A stretch of 34,261 nucleotides of DNA from Eubacteriales bacterium (GCA_030524785.1 JAUNFZ010000028.1:1-34261), one strand, 5' to 3'; positions 1 through 8,599 are shown, counted from the first letter of the stretch. Notes: a model not told the origin generated them from the letters alone. A program made the numbers and translations.

Positions 1-7
1 AAGAACA

Positions 8-1150
8 ATGGTAAATTCCAATGCAAATGCGCTTGGCGTAATTTTTCCAAACAGCTACGATAAACTGGTTCCTGAGCTGGTAAATGTGCGCCTTATGGCA
101 TCCATTCCCTTTGCAAGCCGTTACCGCATGATTGACTTCATTTTATCCAGCATGGTGAACTGCGGTATTGACAATATTTCCGTGCTGGTACGCGACAATT
201 ATTATTCTTTGATGGATCATCTGGGTTCCGGCCGGGAATGGGATCTGACACGTAAAAACGGCGGGTTACATATTATGCCTCCCTTTGCAGAGAAGGGTTC
301 AAAGCTTTATACAGGCCGCGTGGACGCTCTGGCGGGACTTCTCGATTTCCTTCGCGAACAGAAAGAAAACTATGTGGTAATGTCTGATACAAACATTGCA
401 GTGAATTTTGATTTTGCCGCAATGCTGAACGAGCACATTGAGAGCGGTGCAGACGTGACGGTGGCTTACAATGTTCAGGAGCTTCCCTCAAGTATTCTGA
501 AATCCCAGACAAACGACAAGGGCTTTTACTACACCTTTGCGCTGGACAATGGACGTGTAAAGAAAATTTATGTGAATCCCAGAGAAACTGGAAAACAGAA
601 TTTCTCCATGAATATTTATATTGTGGAACGGGAAAAACTGATTGATATGATCAATACGGCTTTTGTGCGCGGCCAGGTATACTTTGAGAGAGATGTTCTG
701 GCTCCGCAGCTTGACAGGCTGAATGTTCATGCCTATAAGTTTGACGGATATATGGCCCGGATCAGCGATATTCCCAGCTATTTCAATGAGAACATGAAGC
801 TTCTGGATGATAAAAATCTGGACGGCCTTTTTTCAGGTGCTCCGATTTATACAAAAATCCGCGACGATAATCCTACCAGGTATATCAAGGGCGCTAAGGT
901 GAAAAACATCATGGCGGCAGACGGCTGCGTGATTGAGGGTGAAGTAGAAAACAGTATCCTGTTCCGCGGCGTGAAGATCGCGAAGGGCGCTAAGGTAAAG
1001 AACTGTATTCTGATGCAGGATACCGTGGTTCAGGAAGGTGTGGATATTGAATATCTGATCACGGACAAAAACGTTACGATTACTGCTGACAAGAAAATGA
1101 AGGGCAGCGATACTTTCCCGGTATATATCGCAAAGTACCATACGGTGTAG
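8..1150 (+). CDS. glgD: Glucose-1-phosphate adenylyltransferase, GlgD subunit
   Basis: GlgD is the non-catalytic partner of GlgC in the Firmicutes ADP-glucose pyrophosphorylase, which supplies ADP-glucose for glycogen synthesis in the cytoplasm. The 380-residue product has the nucleotidyltransferase-like N-terminal domain (ALGVIFPNSYDK near residues 8-19, then ASIPFASRYRMIDFILSSMVN), but it lacks the glycine-rich catalytic start typical of GlgC. Residues from about 285 on read as a left-handed beta-helix (hexapeptide-like NSILFRGVKIAKGAKVKNCI). Length matches GlgD proteins. The frame stays open to the left edge, so the start at 8 is plausible but its ribosome site is outside the window; glgC is probably just upstream. 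The next gene starts 7 bases after the stop, suggesting co-transcription. Family assignment is firm; the exact start is uncertain. Confidence 0.9.
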   Translation: MVNSNANALGVIFPNSYDKLVPELVNVRLMASIPFASRYRMIDFILSSMVNCGIDNISVLVRDNYYSLMDHLGSGREWDLTRKNGGLHIMPPFAEKGSKLYTGRVDALAGLLDFLREQKENYVVMSDTNIAVNFDFAAMLNEHIESGADVTVAYNVQELPSSILKSQTNDKGFYYTFALDNGRVKKIYVNPRETGKQNFSMNIYIVEREKLIDMINTAFVRGQVYFERDVLAPQLDRLNVHAYKFDGYMARISDIPSYFNENMKLLDDKNLDGLFSGAPIYTKIRDDNPTRYIKGAKVKNIMAADGCVIEGEVENSILFRGVKIAKGAKVKNCILMQDTVVQEGVDIEYLITDKNVTITADKKMKGSDTFPVYIAKYHTV

Positions 1151-1157
1151 GCTGCGG

Positions 1158-3119
1158 GTGTTTATGGGAGAGACAAAAGCAGCACAGAACAAAATTGTAC
1201 AATTTTATATCTCGCAGTATGAGATGCAGGCAAGGAGAAAGGGCGCAAGACCGTTGAAATTCGCAGATTTTGACGGGCGGGTAAAGCGGGTCGCGTCCTC
1301 TCTGCGCCGGGCAAAACCGTCCAGAATCAGCAATACAGCGCTGGAGGATTATCACCGGCAGTTAAAAAATATCACTGTTTATGCGGTTTTAAAGAACCGG
1401 CGTGATGTGGTGGAAAATGTGAAAAGGGTGATGATTCCCAAATTGGTATCGCTGGATATGGCACTTTTGCTGCCCTCGCAGCGGGAAGATATTGGAGAGG
1501 ACTGCCTGGCGTTCCTGAAAAGAGAACTGCCGGGCAGAATCTGTACCCAAACCTTGTTTGAATTATATCCCAGATACCGCCAGTATCGCTTAAAGGAACA
1601 GATACTGAAACTGGTGCCTTCGCGGCCGGAGTTGGAATTTCCGGAAGCTCTGCAGATGGAACGGCGCTTTATTCTGCACATAGGGCCTACAAACAGCGGA
1701 AAAACATTTTCTTCGCTGGAGCGATTAAAAACGGCGAGGCACGGAATCTATCTTGGCCCCCTGCGCCTGCTGGCTCTGGAGGTGTATGAGAAAATGAAGG
1801 AATATCATGTTCCCTGCACCATGCTGACGGGCCAGGAATGTATTGAGGAAAAAAACAGCCTGGTGACGGCCTCCACTGTGGAAATGGCGGATTTTGAGGA
1901 TGAGTATGACATTGCGGTGATTGACGAAGCGCAGATGATGGCGGATCCGGAGCGGGGACATGCCTGGACAAAGGCAATTCTTGGCATCCGTGCCCGGGAA
2001 ATTCATGTGTGCGCCAGTCCGGCGGCAGAGCAGGTCTTAAAGCATCTGATTGGACTGTGCGGCGATACCTGGGAGATACATGCCTATGAAAGAAAAACAA
2101 AGCTGGTCTGCGAGGATCAGCCCTTTGCATTTCCCACCGACATCCGGCATGGGGATGCACTGATCGTTTTTTCCAAAAAATCTGTACTGGACGTGGCGGG
2201 GAGAATGGAAAAAAGCCATACGGAAGCGAGCGTGATTTACGGCAGTCTTCCACCGGAAATACGCCGCCGTCAGATGAAATTGTTTACCGGAGGAAAGACA
2301 AAGGTGGTAGTTGCCACTGACGCCATCGGCATGGGACTAAATCTGCCCGTGCGCAGGATTGTATTTCTGCAGACAGAGAAATTTGACGGCACACAGCGCC
2401 GACGGCTGACGGCCTCTGAGATCAAGCAGATCGCAGGAAGGGCGGGACGCTTTGGAATTTACGATACGGGTTATATTACCGCAGCCGACGCAGATTCCCT
2501 TGCGTATGTCAGGGAGCATTATCAGGCCGGGGAAGCGCCGCTTAAGAAGGTGAGTCTTGGGTTTCCTCAGGTTTTGCTGGACATTGAAGAACCTCTGGAC
2601 GCTATCTTAAAGGTCTGGAATTCTGTTGTGCCCTCAGAGCCCTTTGAAAAAGAAAACATTGATGGGGCGCTGTTCCTCTACGAACGTGCGAAAAAAGTAC
2701 AGGATAAAATTCAGGGATTTGAGGATAAGCATCTTCTATACAAAATGATTACCTGTCCCATTGACGTCAAAGACTGGAGGGTAGTCGCCCAATGGCTGGA
2801 GTACTGCAAAACCTATTCTGCCGATATTTCCCTGTCCAAGCCGCATTTGAAACGCAGGGAACACGGCGGCCTGATGGAATATGAGACTTACTATAAACAG
2901 TTGGATCTGTATTATCAATTCTCCCGGAGGATGGGGAAGATTATAGATGAAGTCTGGCTGAAAAAGGAAAGAGAAAAAACGGAAAGTATCATTATGCGCT
3001 ATCTGACAAAGGAAAAATCCGATTATATTGCCAGATGCGCCTATTGCGGCAGACTGCTCCCGCTGGGATATCCGTTTCGTGTCTGCGAGCAGTGTCATGC
3101 GGAGGAGGACGAACATTGA
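1158..3119 (+). CDS. SUV3-like DExH RNA helicase with C-terminal zinc ribbon
   Basis: The 653-residue product resembles SUV3-family superfamily 2 RNA helicases, known best from the mitochondrial degradosome. Walker A GPTNSGKT is at about residues 176-183, followed by the SUV3-typical GPLRLLALEVYEKM. The Walker B box is DEAQ at 256-259, and motif VI is QIAGRAGR at 424-431. About 160 residues precede the helicase core. The C-terminus carries two CxxC pairs (C627, C630, C643, C646), a likely zinc ribbon. The start could be GTG 1158 or ATG 1164. It follows glgD by 7 bases. By family one expects ATP-dependent RNA unwinding and a role in RNA turnover; its substrate here is unknown. The helicase call is firm, the SUV3 subfamily likely. 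Confidence 0.82.
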   Translation: MFMGETKAAQNKIVQFYISQYEMQARRKGARPLKFADFDGRVKRVASSLRRAKPSRISNTALEDYHRQLKNITVYAVLKNRRDVVENVKRVMIPKLVSLDMALLLPSQREDIGEDCLAFLKRELPGRICTQTLFELYPRYRQYRLKEQILKLVPSRPELEFPEALQMERRFILHIGPTNSGKTFSSLERLKTARHGIYLGPLRLLALEVYEKMKEYHVPCTMLTGQECIEEKNSLVTASTVEMADFEDEYDIAVIDEAQMMADPERGHAWTKAILGIRAREIHVCASPAAEQVLKHLIGLCGDTWEIHAYERKTKLVCEDQPFAFPTDIRHGDALIVFSKKSVLDVAGRMEKSHTEASVIYGSLPPEIRRRQMKLFTGGKTKVVVATDAIGMGLNLPVRRIVFLQTEKFDGTQRRRLTASEIKQIAGRAGRFGIYDTGYITAADADSLAYVREHYQAGEAPLKKVSLGFPQVLLDIEEPLDAILKVWNSVVPSEPFEKENIDGALFLYERAKKVQDKIQGFEDKHLLYKMITCPIDVKDWRVVAQWLEYCKTYSADISLSKPHLKRREHGGLMEYETYYKQLDLYYQFSRRMGKIIDEVWLKKEREKTESIIMRYLTKEKSDYIARCAYCGRLLPLGYPFRVCEQCHAEEDEH

Positions 3120-3215
3120 CGGTGACTGCGGGGTGTGAAATGTGGAGCAATCGGCTTTTATTCATGGAGATTTACCATTAGGCGAATTATGGCCGATCAG
3201 GAAGGAGATGTTTGG

Positions 3216-4094
3216 ATGTATACGATTGAAAATGAATATCTGAAGGCGGTGCTGCGCAGCAAGAGCGCAGAGCTGATCTCGCTGGTAAAGAAAGAAACCG
3301 GAGTGGAATATCTCTGGAACGGCGACAAAAAGTATTGGGGATGGACGTCGCCGGTTTTATTTCCCTTTGTAGGAGCGGTGCGGGACAAGAAATATACCTT
3401 CGGCGGAAAAACTTATGAAATGTGCCAGCATGGATTTGCAAGAAATATGGAATTTGAACTTGCCATTCAGAAAACTGACGAGATATGGTTTTCTTTACGT
3501 TCCACAGAGGAGACGAAAGAAAAATACCCCTTTGATTTTTGCCTTCAGATTGGTTACCGCCTGGAAGGCAGCATGGTGCGGGTGCTCTGGAAGGTGGAAA
3601 ATACAGATAAAAAAACAATGTACTTTGCCATCGGCGCCCATCCGGCGTTTATGTGTCCTCTGAATGGCGAAGGAGTGCAGAGCGATTGTTATATGGGATT
3701 TGAAACAGAGGCCAGTGAATTAAAGTATAAACTGGTGGATCTGGATTCTGCGCTGGTTGCGCCCGGGGAATATCCGCTGAAGCTGACAGAGGGGCTTCAT
3801 CAGATTGAGAAGGACCGCTTTGACCTGGACGCGCTGATTATAGAGAATCATCAGACACAGAAAATGTGGCTGGCGGGGCCGGATAAAAAGCCCTATGTGA
3901 CGGTGGAGTTTGACGCTCCCCTGTTCGGCGTGTGGTCTCCGGCGAAGAAGGAAGCGCCCTTTATCTGCATCGAACCCTGGTACGGCCGAAGCGACGGCAC
4001 AGAATTTTACGGAACGCTTGAGGAACGCAGCTTTGAGAACAGCCTTGAGCCGGGAGAAGGCTTTGCGGCTGACTACAGGATTACGATTCACTAA
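3216..4094 (+). CDS. Aldose 1-epimerase family protein (LacX/YihR-like)
   Basis: This 292-residue protein has the galactose-mutarotase-like beta-sandwich sequence pattern: MYTIENEYLKAVL at the start, then SPVLFPFVGAV, CQHGFAR and AIGAHPAF, which holds the expected catalytic histidine. Near the C-terminus, FGVWSP and CIEPWYGRSD supply likely acidic active-site residues. Members interconvert anomers of aldoses or phosphosugars; the substrate is not evident here. I chose ATG 3216 because AAGGAG lies at 3202-3207 and homology begins at this methionine. An upstream in-frame start at 3135 would add 27 residues that look non-coding. A 96-base gap separates it from the helicase, and its 3' end converges on the minus-strand carbamate kinase 26 bases away. 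The epimerase fold is well supported, specificity is not. Confidence 0.85.
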   Translation: MYTIENEYLKAVLRSKSAELISLVKKETGVEYLWNGDKKYWGWTSPVLFPFVGAVRDKKYTFGGKTYEMCQHGFARNMEFELAIQKTDEIWFSLRSTEETKEKYPFDFCLQIGYRLEGSMVRVLWKVENTDKKTMYFAIGAHPAFMCPLNGEGVQSDCYMGFETEASELKYKLVDLDSALVAPGEYPLKLTEGLHQIEKDRFDLDALIIENHQTQKMWLAGPDKKPYVTVEFDAPLFGVWSPAKKEAPFICIEPWYGRSDGTEFYGTLEERSFENSLEPGEGFAADYRITIH

Positions 4095-4120
4095 GCGTGG
4101 TCTGTGCGGACGCAGTGCAT

Positions 4121-5053
4121 CTATTTTAAAATTCTTGTTCCGGTTTGACCTTCCAAAGCTTCCAGAGCATGTTCCAGATTTGTGATTACCGCCATGCGTC
4201 CGCTGCCGGAGGAGACAAAATCAACGGAGGCCTGAATTTTCGGGAGCATGGCGGCTTCGCCAAATTGTCCCTTTTCAATATGTTCTGTAGCCTCGGCGGC
4301 AGTGATGCTGGTAAGAACACTGGGATGGTCTGTGTCAATATCGATCTCCACATGTTCGTCGTTAGTGAGGATCAGCAGTATATCTGCATTTGTCAGTTCC
4401 GCCAGCTTTCCGGCGGCATAATCCTTTTCGATAATGGCGCTGGCGCCCTTGAGCTGATTTCCCTGTTCCATCACAGGGATTCCGCCGCCGCCGCAGGCAA
4501 TGACGAGCTGGCCGGCATCCAGAAGGGCGTTGATGGCGTCGATTTCAATAATCCGTACAGGCTTTGGAGCCGATACAATTCTGCGGTATCTTCCGCCATT
4601 TTCCTCTATTACATGGTTTCCTTTTTCTTCTTCACGTTTGGCTTCTTCTTTTGTCATATAGCGGCCGATTACCTTCACAGGATGATAAAAGGCTTCGTCA
4701 TAAGGATCCACAAGAACCTGTGTTAAAATTGTGGATACCGTTTTATAGATACCGCGTTTTACCAGTTCCGCCCGCAGGGCATTTTGAATATCGTACCCAA
4801 TATAGCCCTGGCTCATAGCGGAGCAGACGGACATGGGCGCTCCTGTGTAATCTGTATGAAAATGGGCGAACTCATTCATGGCTGTGTGGATCATGCCCAC
4901 CTGAGGAGCGTTGCTGTGTGTGATGATCAGCTGATAACCGGCTTCCACGAGATCGGCCAGTACCTTTGCAGACGTCTTTACGGCAATTTGCTGTTCCGGA
5001 AATGTGGTGCCGAGAGCACGGTGCCCCAGCGCAATTACCACTTTCTTTTTCAT
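4121..5053 (-). CDS. arcC: Carbamate kinase (variant active-site motifs)
   Basis: Carbamate kinases transfer phosphate between carbamoyl phosphate and ADP, usually the ATP-yielding last step of arginine or purine/allantoin fermentation. The 310-residue product fits the family in length and in landmarks: APQVGMIHTA, CSAMSQGYIGYD, STILTQVLVDPYDEAF, APKPVRI, ACGGGGIPV and a late AAMLPKIQ. Two phosphate-binding motifs depart from the Enterococcus-type enzyme: GGN is GHR (ALGHRALG), and HGNGPQ is HSNAPQ. I believe similar HSNAPQ forms occur in Clostridia, so this may be a subfamily feature. The start is ATG at 5053, preceded on the minus strand by AGAGGTGA. The longer GTG start at 5062 lies inside that ribosome site. 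No arginine deiminase or ornithine carbamoyltransferase gene is nearby, so its pathway is unknown. Confidence 0.88.
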   Translation of the reverse strand: MKKKVVIALGHRALGTTFPEQQIAVKTSAKVLADLVEAGYQLIITHSNAPQVGMIHTAMNEFAHFHTDYTGAPMSVCSAMSQGYIGYDIQNALRAELVKRGIYKTVSTILTQVLVDPYDEAFYHPVKVIGRYMTKEEAKREEEKGNHVIEENGGRYRRIVSAPKPVRIIEIDAINALLDAGQLVIACGGGGIPVMEQGNQLKGASAIIEKDYAAGKLAELTNADILLILTNDEHVEIDIDTDHPSVLTSITAAEATEHIEKGQFGEAAMLPKIQASVDFVSSGSGRMAVITNLEHALEALEGQTGTRILK

Positions 5054-5098
5054 GTTTGTCACCTCTCGTGTTTCAAATGTTTTTCAAATTCTGTCTCT

Positions 5099-5127
5099 AT
5101 ATTACAATGGCGGCGAAGAAAATGCAA
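5099..5127 (-). promoter_or_regulatory. Possible sigma-A promoter for arcC
   Basis: On the minus strand, TTGCAT (5127-5122) and TAATAT (5104-5099) are separated by 17 bases and lie about 45 bases upstream of the arcC start. The -35 box is a weak match and the -10 box matches four of six positions. The site abuts the divergent sigma-E-like promoter of spoIIIAA. Confidence 0.35.
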
Positions 5128-5128
5128 T

Positions 5129-5156
5129 GCATAAATCGTGGACAGCCTCATATATT
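5129..5156 (+). promoter_or_regulatory. Likely sigma-E promoter of the spoIIIA operon
   Basis: GCATAAA (5129-5135) and CATATATT (5149-5156) are 13 bases apart. The B. subtilis sigma-E consensus is roughly kmATATT, then about 14 bases, then CATACAnT, so this gives 5 of 7 and 7 of 8 matches. The predicted transcription start near 5163 is upstream of the spoIIIAA ribosome site at 5199. The B. subtilis spoIIIA operon is known to be sigma-E controlled. Confidence 0.6.
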
Positions 5157-5210
5157 GAAGTAGAGGCCGCTGCAGACGAGCAGACAGCAGCAGGCAAAAG
5201 AGGTGCGAGT

Positions 5211-6176
5211 GTGAAAAATACCAGGGATTTTTTAAAAATTTTTTCTTTGAATCTGCGGTGCGTGCTGGAAAAATTGAACGTTGATTTTGAGAAGCTTCAT
5301 GAGATACGTCTGCGCGTAGGCTGTCCACTGCTGATTATCTGGGACGGTAAGGAATATTTTGTGCGTGCCAGCGGCGAGATTACGACAAATCCGCAGGAGG
5401 GCATCATAGTGGAGCGCAAGGAGCTTTTGGAGAGCGTAGAGTATATGGCGAGTTACTCTCTTTATGCCTTTGAGGAGGAAATTCGGCAGGGATTTCTGAC
5501 GATTCAGGGCGGACACCGTATTGGCATCGCAGGAAAAATTGTGATGGAGGGGGACAAAGTAAAAAGTGTGAAGCATATCTCTTTTCTGAATGTGCGCCTG
5601 TCCCATGAGCACAAGGGATGTGCTGACAGAGTATTCCCTTTTCTGATGCAGAATGGAGAACTTTGCCATACGCTGATTATCTCTCCGCCAAGATGCGGAA
5701 AGACGACGCTTTTGCGGGACCTGATCCGCCAACTGTCGGATGGACGGCCTGATTTTCCGGGATGTACGGTGGGCGTGGTGGATGAGCGCTCAGAAATCGG
5801 CGGCTCCTATCTTGGGATGCCCCAGAATGACCTGGGCATCCGCACAGACGTGCTGGATCGCTGTCCAAAGGCGGAGGGCATGATGATGCTAATTCGGTCT
5901 ATGTCGCCGGAAGTTGTGGCGGTGGACGAGATAGGGGACTGCAGGGACATCAGAGCTATTGAATCCGTGATTCACTGCGGCTGTAAACTGCTTGCCACGG
6001 TACACGGAGCTTCCATAGATGATGTGAGAAAAAAGCCGCTTCTTCAAAAGCTGGTGGCGGAACGCGTTTTCGGAAGATACGTCGTTTTACATAATTTTCG
6101 GAGAGTGGGACAAATCCGGGAAATCTTTGATGAACGCGGCACGGATATCTACAGAGGAGGGGCGAACGGGTGCTGA
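5211..6176 (+). CDS. spoIIIAA: Stage III sporulation protein AA, ATPase
   Basis: SpoIIIAA is the secretion-type ATPase in the mother cell that powers or assembles the SpoIIIA-SpoIIQ channel into the forespore. The 321-residue product shows Walker A PPRCGKTT at about residues 159-166, then VVDERSEIGGSYLG, Walker B-like VVAVDEIG and LATVHG. The N-terminal part (EIRLRVGCPLLI) is typical of the family. The frame is open further upstream, but I chose GTG 5211: AGAGGTG lies at 5199-5205, the length then fits the family, and the predicted sigma-E transcript starts at about 5163, downstream of the earlier ATG codons. Its stop overlaps spoIIIAB by 7 bases, indicating translational coupling. The identification is firm; the start is probable. 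Confidence 0.93.
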   Translation: MKNTRDFLKIFSLNLRCVLEKLNVDFEKLHEIRLRVGCPLLIIWDGKEYFVRASGEITTNPQEGIIVERKELLESVEYMASYSLYAFEEEIRQGFLTIQGGHRIGIAGKIVMEGDKVKSVKHISFLNVRLSHEHKGCADRVFPFLMQNGELCHTLIISPPRCGKTTLLRDLIRQLSDGRPDFPGCTVGVVDERSEIGGSYLGMPQNDLGIRTDVLDRCPKAEGMMMLIRSMSPEVVAVDEIGDCRDIRAIESVIHCGCKLLATVHGASIDDVRKKPLLQKLVAERVFGRYVVLHNFRRVGQIREIFDERGTDIYRGGANGC

Positions 6177-6688
6177 AGGAAATTGGGATTTCTGCGGTCA
6201 TTCTGGCGTCCACGGCGATTGGATTTCGGATGAGCCTGGACTTGTCGGGCCGCGCGGAAAGCCTCAGGCAGCTGGAACGCATGGCAATGATGCTGAAGGG
6301 GGAAATCCGGTATGCGGGAACACCGCTGCAGGAAGCAATTTTCGGAATTTCCAAAAGAATGGCGGCACCCTTTGACAGTTTCTTTGAGGAAGTTGCGCGG
6401 GATATGGGAAAGCGCGATGGAAGGACACTTGCTGTTATTTTCAGAGAATGTGCCGGGCGTCTGCCGAAGGAGTGCGGACTGACGGAAGATGATGTGGAAT
6501 CTCTGGCGGCCATGGGAGGACGGCTGGGCTATCTTGACCGGAAGATGCAGCTTCAAACGATAGAACTCTATGCAAAGGAACTGGAAGGAGAACGCGCAAG
6601 GGCGGAAGGAGAATACCGGCAAAAGGCGAAAGTATACCGCTGCCTTGGATTTTTAGGCGGACTGTTTTTTGCCGTGCTGCTTTTTTGA
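6170..6688 (+). CDS. spoIIIAB: Stage III sporulation protein AB
   Basis: SpoIIIAB is a membrane-associated component of the SpoIIIA complex, related to type II secretion GspF-like proteins. The 172-residue product has an N-terminal hydrophobic stretch (residues about 5-22), a helical middle with RQLERMAMMLKGEIRYA and TPLQEAI, which is characteristic of the family, and a C-terminal membrane helix (GFLGGLFFAVLLF). It starts at GTG 6170, overlapping the end of spoIIIAA, with GAGGAGG at 6154-6160 inside the upstream gene. Length matches the family (about 170). It is the second gene of the complete eight-gene operon. Confidence 0.92.
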   Translation: MLKEIGISAVILASTAIGFRMSLDLSGRAESLRQLERMAMMLKGEIRYAGTPLQEAIFGISKRMAAPFDSFFEEVARDMGKRDGRTLAVIFRECAGRLPKECGLTEDDVESLAAMGGRLGYLDRKMQLQTIELYAKELEGERARAEGEYRQKAKVYRCLGFLGGLFFAVLLF

Positions 6689-6702
6689 GAGAGGGAGGAC
6701 GA

Positions 6703-6897
6703 ATGAGCGTTAGTATTATATTTCGAATAGCAGCCGTAGGTATTTTGATTTCTGTTATCAGCCAGGTGCTGAAGCATGGCGGACGGGAAGATCAGGCATC
6801 CCTGGCGTCTCTGGCGGGCCTTATACTGGTTCTGTTTTGGATTCTGCCCTATATTTATGAGCTGTTTGATACAATAAAAAGCCTGTTTGCGCTGTAA
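6703..6897 (+). CDS. spoIIIAC: Stage III sporulation protein AC
   Basis: This is a 64-residue integral membrane protein with two hydrophobic helices (residues about 3-19 and 34-60) separated by KHGGREDQA, the usual SpoIIIAC pattern. It is thought to form part of the membrane base of the mother-cell channel together with AD and AE. The start is ATG 6703, with GGGAGG at 6692-6697. A TTG upstream at 6685 would only add residues encoded by the ribosome site. It begins 14 bases after the spoIIIAB stop. Confidence 0.92.
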   Translation: MSVSIIFRIAAVGILISVISQVLKHGGREDQASLASLAGLILVLFWILPYIYELFDTIKSLFAL

Positions 6898-6945
6898 CCG
6901 TCAGAAAGACTGTAAGAACGCAGGCCTGGAGGGAGGAATAAGAAT

Positions 6946-7329
6946 ATGGACATGCTGAAAATTGGGGCTCTTGGGATTTCAGGTATTTTGATGTCTCTGC
7001 TGGTGAGGGAGTGGAAACCGCAGTTTTCTGTATTTATCAGTATGGCGACGTGTATTGTGATCTTTTTCTGTGCGGTAAAGCGGATAGAGGCCATGGCGGA
7101 GGTGTTTTCCGGCCTGACACAGTATATAGCGGTGCAGGAATCCTACCTCAAAATTCTGTTAAAAATAGTGGGAATTTCTTATATTGCCGATTTTGCAGCG
7201 AGTATCTGCAAAGACGCCGGCTACTCGGCAATTGCAGGCCAGATTGAGATATCCGGAAAAATTTCGGTCATGGCTATCAGTACGCCGATTGTGCTGGCGC
7301 TTCTGAACACCATTTCCGAATATTTGTAA
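6946..7329 (+). CDS. spoIIIAD: Stage III sporulation protein AD
   Basis: This 127-residue membrane protein of the SpoIIIA channel has about four hydrophobic segments. The SpoIIIAD-typical stretch ILLKIVGISYIADFAASICKD lies near residues 69-89, followed by AIAGQIEISGKI and a final helix (IVLALLNTISEYL). Length matches the family. The ribosome site is GGGAGG at 6931-6936, nine bases before ATG 6946. It sits 48 bases after spoIIIAC, in the expected order. Confidence 0.93.
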   Translation: MDMLKIGALGISGILMSLLVREWKPQFSVFISMATCIVIFFCAVKRIEAMAEVFSGLTQYIAVQESYLKILLKIVGISYIADFAASICKDAGYSAIAGQIEISGKISVMAISTPIVLALLNTISEYL

Positions 7330-7425
7330 TGGTGCAGATCAAAAAGCGGGAATGGGCAGCGACGGCAGCAAGCGGGGATGGGCCGGTGGCGGCGCAAAAC
7401 CAGAGAAATGAGATGGGGACATAAA

Positions 7426-8565
7426 ATGCGAAACTGGATTTCTTTAACGCTGCTTTGTATGCTTGCAGTTTTTGTGATGGAACTTCCTGTATCTGCCTCG
7501 GCGGAGGACGAAGTTTTGGATTCCTATATGGAAGAATTGAATCTGGAGGAAATACAGAAAAGCATCGAAGAAATGTTTCCGGAGATGTCCTTTGACTTTC
7601 GCGAAGCCATCGGGCAGCTCATCAGGGGAGAAATTCCTTTTAAGAAGGAGGAAATCTGGAATCTTTTTAAGACCGCGGCAATTCAGGAGGTATCCAGCCA
7701 GAAACGTATTGTGGCGCAGATTATTGTCCTGGCGGTGGCGGCCGCCGTGTTTTCCAATTTTGTCCGGGTATTTGAGAAAAATCAGATTTCGGACATTGCC
7801 TTCTATATGATTTATCTCATGCTGTTTGTAATATTGATGAAAGCCTTTGGCGAACTGGACAGTATGGCCCGGGAAAATCTTGGACACATTCTTCATTTTA
7901 TGAAGCTGCTCCTGCCTTCCTATCTGGTAGTGTCCTCGCTGGCGGCAGGCTCTGTGACGGCAATCGCGTTTTACGAGCTGACCTTATTTGTGATTACGGG
8001 AACGCAGTTCCTGATGATGTATGTGGTTTTGCCGGGGATTCGGTTTTATGTGCTGTTTCTGCTGCTGAATCATCTGAGCAGGGAGGAACATCTGTCAAAA
8101 CTGGCGGAGCTGGTAAAGCTGGCGCTGTCCTGGATATTAAAGACCATGCTGGCTCTGGTGGTGGGAATACAGACCATACAGTCGCTGCTGCTGCCGGCGA
8201 TTGACGCACTGAAAAATTCTGTGTGGACAAAGGCGGTCGGCGCTGTGCCGGTTCTGGGAAATACGCTGGGAACGGTTACGGAAACTGTGCTGGGGACCGC
8301 GGCAGTGCTCAAAAACGCAGTGGGTGTGGCGGGACTTCTGGTGATTGTACTACTGTGTCTGTTTCCGGTAGCGCGTCTGGCAGCATGTACGCTGCTTTAT
8401 AAACTTGCGGGTGCGGCTGTACAGCCGGTTTCGGACAGAAGGATTACAGAGTGTATCAGCGGTGTGGGCGAGGGAGCGGCCCTTTTGCTGAAAACGGTTA
8501 CGATTACAGGCGTAATGTTTCTGATTACGCTGGCGATGGTAACGGCGTCAATGCGGGGCTTGTGA
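7426..8565 (+). CDS. spoIIIAE: Stage III sporulation protein AE
   Basis: SpoIIIAE is the large polytopic membrane component of the SpoIIIA complex. The 379-residue product starts with a signal peptide (hydrophobic core ISLTLLCMLAVFVM, likely cleavage after SASA, residue about 26), then an acidic amphipathic region (EELNLEEIQKSIEEM), and then about six or seven membrane helices. It contains the family-typical GSVTAIAFYELTLF and KTVTITGVMFLITLAM. I chose ATG 7426 because the signal peptide begins there; the frame is open to 7378, which would add 16 basic residues. The ribosome site is weak (GGGGA at 7414-7418), so translation may depend on coupling. B. subtilis SpoIIIAE is about 400 residues. 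Confidence 0.92.
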   Translation: MRNWISLTLLCMLAVFVMELPVSASAEDEVLDSYMEELNLEEIQKSIEEMFPEMSFDFREAIGQLIRGEIPFKKEEIWNLFKTAAIQEVSSQKRIVAQIIVLAVAAAVFSNFVRVFEKNQISDIAFYMIYLMLFVILMKAFGELDSMARENLGHILHFMKLLLPSYLVVSSLAAGSVTAIAFYELTLFVITGTQFLMMYVVLPGIRFYVLFLLLNHLSREEHLSKLAELVKLALSWILKTMLALVVGIQTIQSLLLPAIDALKNSVWTKAVGAVPVLGNTLGTVTETVLGTAAVLKNAVGVAGLLVIVLLCLFPVARLAACTLLYKLAGAAVQPVSDRRITECISGVGEGAALLLKTVTITGVMFLITLAMVTASMRGL

Positions 8566-8599
8566 GGGACAGCGGCCGGCGGAAAAATTGGGAGGAAAA

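Noticed and set aside
4095-4120. Shared terminator between the convergent epimerase and arcC genes
   Set aside because: Only a weak five-pair stem can be drawn and no T-run follows in either direction.
5004-5210. Longer N-terminus for SpoIIIAA
   Set aside because: The extension overlaps the arcC start region and lies upstream of the predicted sigma-E transcription start; GTG 5211 has a ribosome site and gives the family length.
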